Source: Neelides folsomi (lineage: Eukaryota > Arthropoda > Collembola > Neelipleona > Neelidae). From it: 64,000 nucleotides of DNA. Shown in pieces: positions 62,401 to 64,000 of the stretch (position 1 is the first letter of the stretch; each line of letters begins with the position of its first letter). A model generated the notes under the pieces. The model did no database searches. It was not told the DNA's origin and saw only the letters and a program-made list of their open reading frames with translations. The stretch spans positions 163,279 through 227,278 of the forward strand of contig JAQGBZ010000071.1 of the NCBI GenBank assembly GCA_034687125.1. Direction: 5' to 3'. A program made the translations under genes and the position numbers.

Positions 62401-63922
62401 AGGTTCATTGGAGTGAGGTGAGTGTTGCCCGTTGATTTGTACCCTTCCTCTAATACCCCTAATGCGTAAGGCAGAGAATGGGACTGAAGGGCACCGTGTA
62501 TTAACAAGGCGAGAGAAAGGAGAAGGGGGGCCTTTAAACACCATTAGAAAAGCCTCCAGATGTTTTCCCTGCTTTGATCCCTTGAGAGGGACGGCCGGAG
62601 TCTATTATACATGATGGAAGGTGTAGGAACTCAATCCACCCCAATGTCCACCACTTCTCGTCCCTGTTGGACCGAACATTCATTGGGAGTGACAATGGGA
62701 AAGGAAAATAAATACGGGCTTCTACTTCCCCATTCAGGTCACTTCACCCCGTGAGTGTTTGGAGGTGGGAAAAAAGAAACCTCAACTAATGCAATTCCGC
62801 CTTCCTCACAAACCCCATGGATGAAGTTTGAGGGAAGAGGAGAGACTCCTATAAAATATTTCACGACTCGGGACTCTCCGTTTCGACTCACTCTGACTCC
62901 CTGGATCATAAATCGAACGTAAGGGGCGAAGGGTTCAAGTCCGACCATTAGGAAAGAGAGAGATCTGTAGTTATATTGTATAAAATATTAAATACGCGGA
63001 ACACCTCTTACACATGTATTTAATTCCTTTAAATAGGCAATAAAGAGTTGAAGGGCTTTTGAGAGAATATTTAAGCGGTTCAATAGGTCTTTACCAAAGG
63101 AAAAAATATCTCTGTGGTGGTGTGATGTTTCATATCTTTTATATTTGGCTCTTTTATTTTTCACAGACCACCTGTTCGGCCCGTCCATTACTCAATTGTG
63201 AGAATTAAGGGTGTGCTGAAGCCCTCAACTTCCACCTTTGACTCTGACTCATTAAGGCTTAGGGATAAATGGGATATTTAATGTAAAAGTAGTTTTACAG
63301 GTTTGATAAGGAAAAAACGTTTTGAAACCCCCGTGACTCATTTCATTTCCAAGAAAGAGAGGAGAAAATTGTATGCAAAGTAGGAGCATTTCCAGGGGAT
63401 AAATCCAAATCTGAGATAATCAAGTTGAAGCCCTTTTCTTAAATTTCATTAAGGAGGAAGTCAAAGCTCCCTCGTCGATCGTTCAGTTTCTTTTTTGAAC
63501 CATCAAGTTCTACGATTTGAGTTCAATTCCAGCTCTTTCCCCTCTTTCTCTCGAGATCTTCCCGTCCTCCTTTGCATTTTCATGTCTTCTCTTAAAACTT
63601 GAGGAGATAGCTGAAAAAACTTCAACGCATGATTTTTCCAAACCTCAATATGCGTTTTGACCTCTTTGACCGCTGAGGTCAAAGAGGGCAAATCTCTCAT
63701 GTAATGTATTTAGTCCATGTTGAACCATTTCATTAGGAGAAACATGCGAGGAGAAGTCTCACGGAGATTCTGTTTTATGCCACACAGAACTCGCGAAATA
63801 TTGAGAGAGCTCAGCTCCTAGAAAAGGGCCAGGGACATTAAGTTCTTTTAAAATTCGAGATGAACCATGCATTATTTTATTACATGGAAGGAGCATTTGA
63901 CAATATATTATTTATATCCTAA
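59433..63922. other. Gene-poor stretch to the end of the window
   Basis: No exon chain, RNA or transposon protein recognised. The 141-codon frame at 59821-60246 (-) and all others have no known motif. The first few hundred bases should contain the promoter or 5' exons of the Sina-like gene. Confidence 0.45.
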
Positions 63923-63923
63923 A

Positions 63924-64000
63924 TACAGGGAGGGCCATAAGTATCTTTCTTTTTTTTAATGGGCAACCATTTTAATGTGATTAAAGATAATAATCTTTAA
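63924..64000. mobile_element. MITE end, copy 3 (cut by the window edge)
   Basis: The sequence TACAGGGAGGGCCATAAGTA continues into TCTTTCTTTTTTTT and matches the left arms of the MITEs at 6354 and 37060. No right arm is seen before the window ends, so this is either a longer related element (perhaps the autonomous parent) or a solo end. Confidence 0.6.

Noticed and set aside
62880-62950. GGTTCAAGTCC resembles a tRNA B box
   Set aside because: The flanking bases do not form a T stem and no acceptor, D or anticodon arm can be folded around it on either strand.

Overview
This is a window of an animal nuclear genome, most likely an arthropod. Genes are split by many short AT-rich introns with GT-AG borders. 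The protein set (ERGIC2, a PHF7/G2E3-type PHD protein, COX8, a SID-1 family dsRNA transporter, a SIAH/Sina-type protein, a clan-3-like P450) and the DNA transposons (piggyBac, pogo, mariner/Tc1, MULE with FLYWCH) fit that. A springtail or other non-dipteran arthropod is a guess; no single feature proves it. Exon coordinates were worked out by hand from splice sites and reading phase. The five main models (ERGIC2, PHF7-like, BVMO, SID-1, Sina) and COX8 each close to a full open frame with no internal stop.

Layout. 1-5.2 kb: no gene recognised. 5.2-14.7 kb: a compact cluster with ERGIC2 (-), head to head with a 1053-residue PHF7/G2E3-like protein (+), then the small COX8 gene (-). 15.2-17.7 kb: broken piggyBac and pogo transposases. 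17.8-20.5 kb: an intact seven-exon Baeyer-Villiger-type flavin monooxygenase (-), with a 605-bp retroelement in one intron bounded by perfect 18-bp target-site duplications. 20.5-38.4 kb: gene-poor, holding a decayed MULE with long unequal terminal inverted repeats (28.6-30.7 kb) and a small hairpin MITE. 38.4-39.4 kb: a cytochrome P450 relic. 41.1-44.9 kb: an intact 13-exon SID-1-like gene (-). 45.5-46.2 kb: a tentative small membrane-protein gene. 46.2-54.7 kb: gene-poor. 54.7-57.1 kb: transposon relics (mariner, Tc1/Tc3-like, one unidentified). 58.0-59.4 kb: a five-exon SIAH/Sina-like RING gene (-). 59.4-64 kb: gene-poor, ending in a third copy of the MITE end.

The genes do not form a pathway. 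ERGIC2 acts in ER-Golgi traffic, COX8 in the respiratory chain, the PHF7-like and Sina-like proteins are probable ubiquitin ligases, SID-1 takes up or moves dsRNA, and the monooxygenase and P450 relic are oxidative enzymes. The most unusual items are the animal gene with full BVMO signatures, the PHF7-like protein whose tail combines about ten 21-bp Ser/Arg repeats with five candidate SUMO-interacting motifs, and a Cys-rich insertion in the SID-1 core loop. The window shows two textures: AT-rich compact genes, and long less AT-rich gene-poor stretches whose many short ORFs look like chance.
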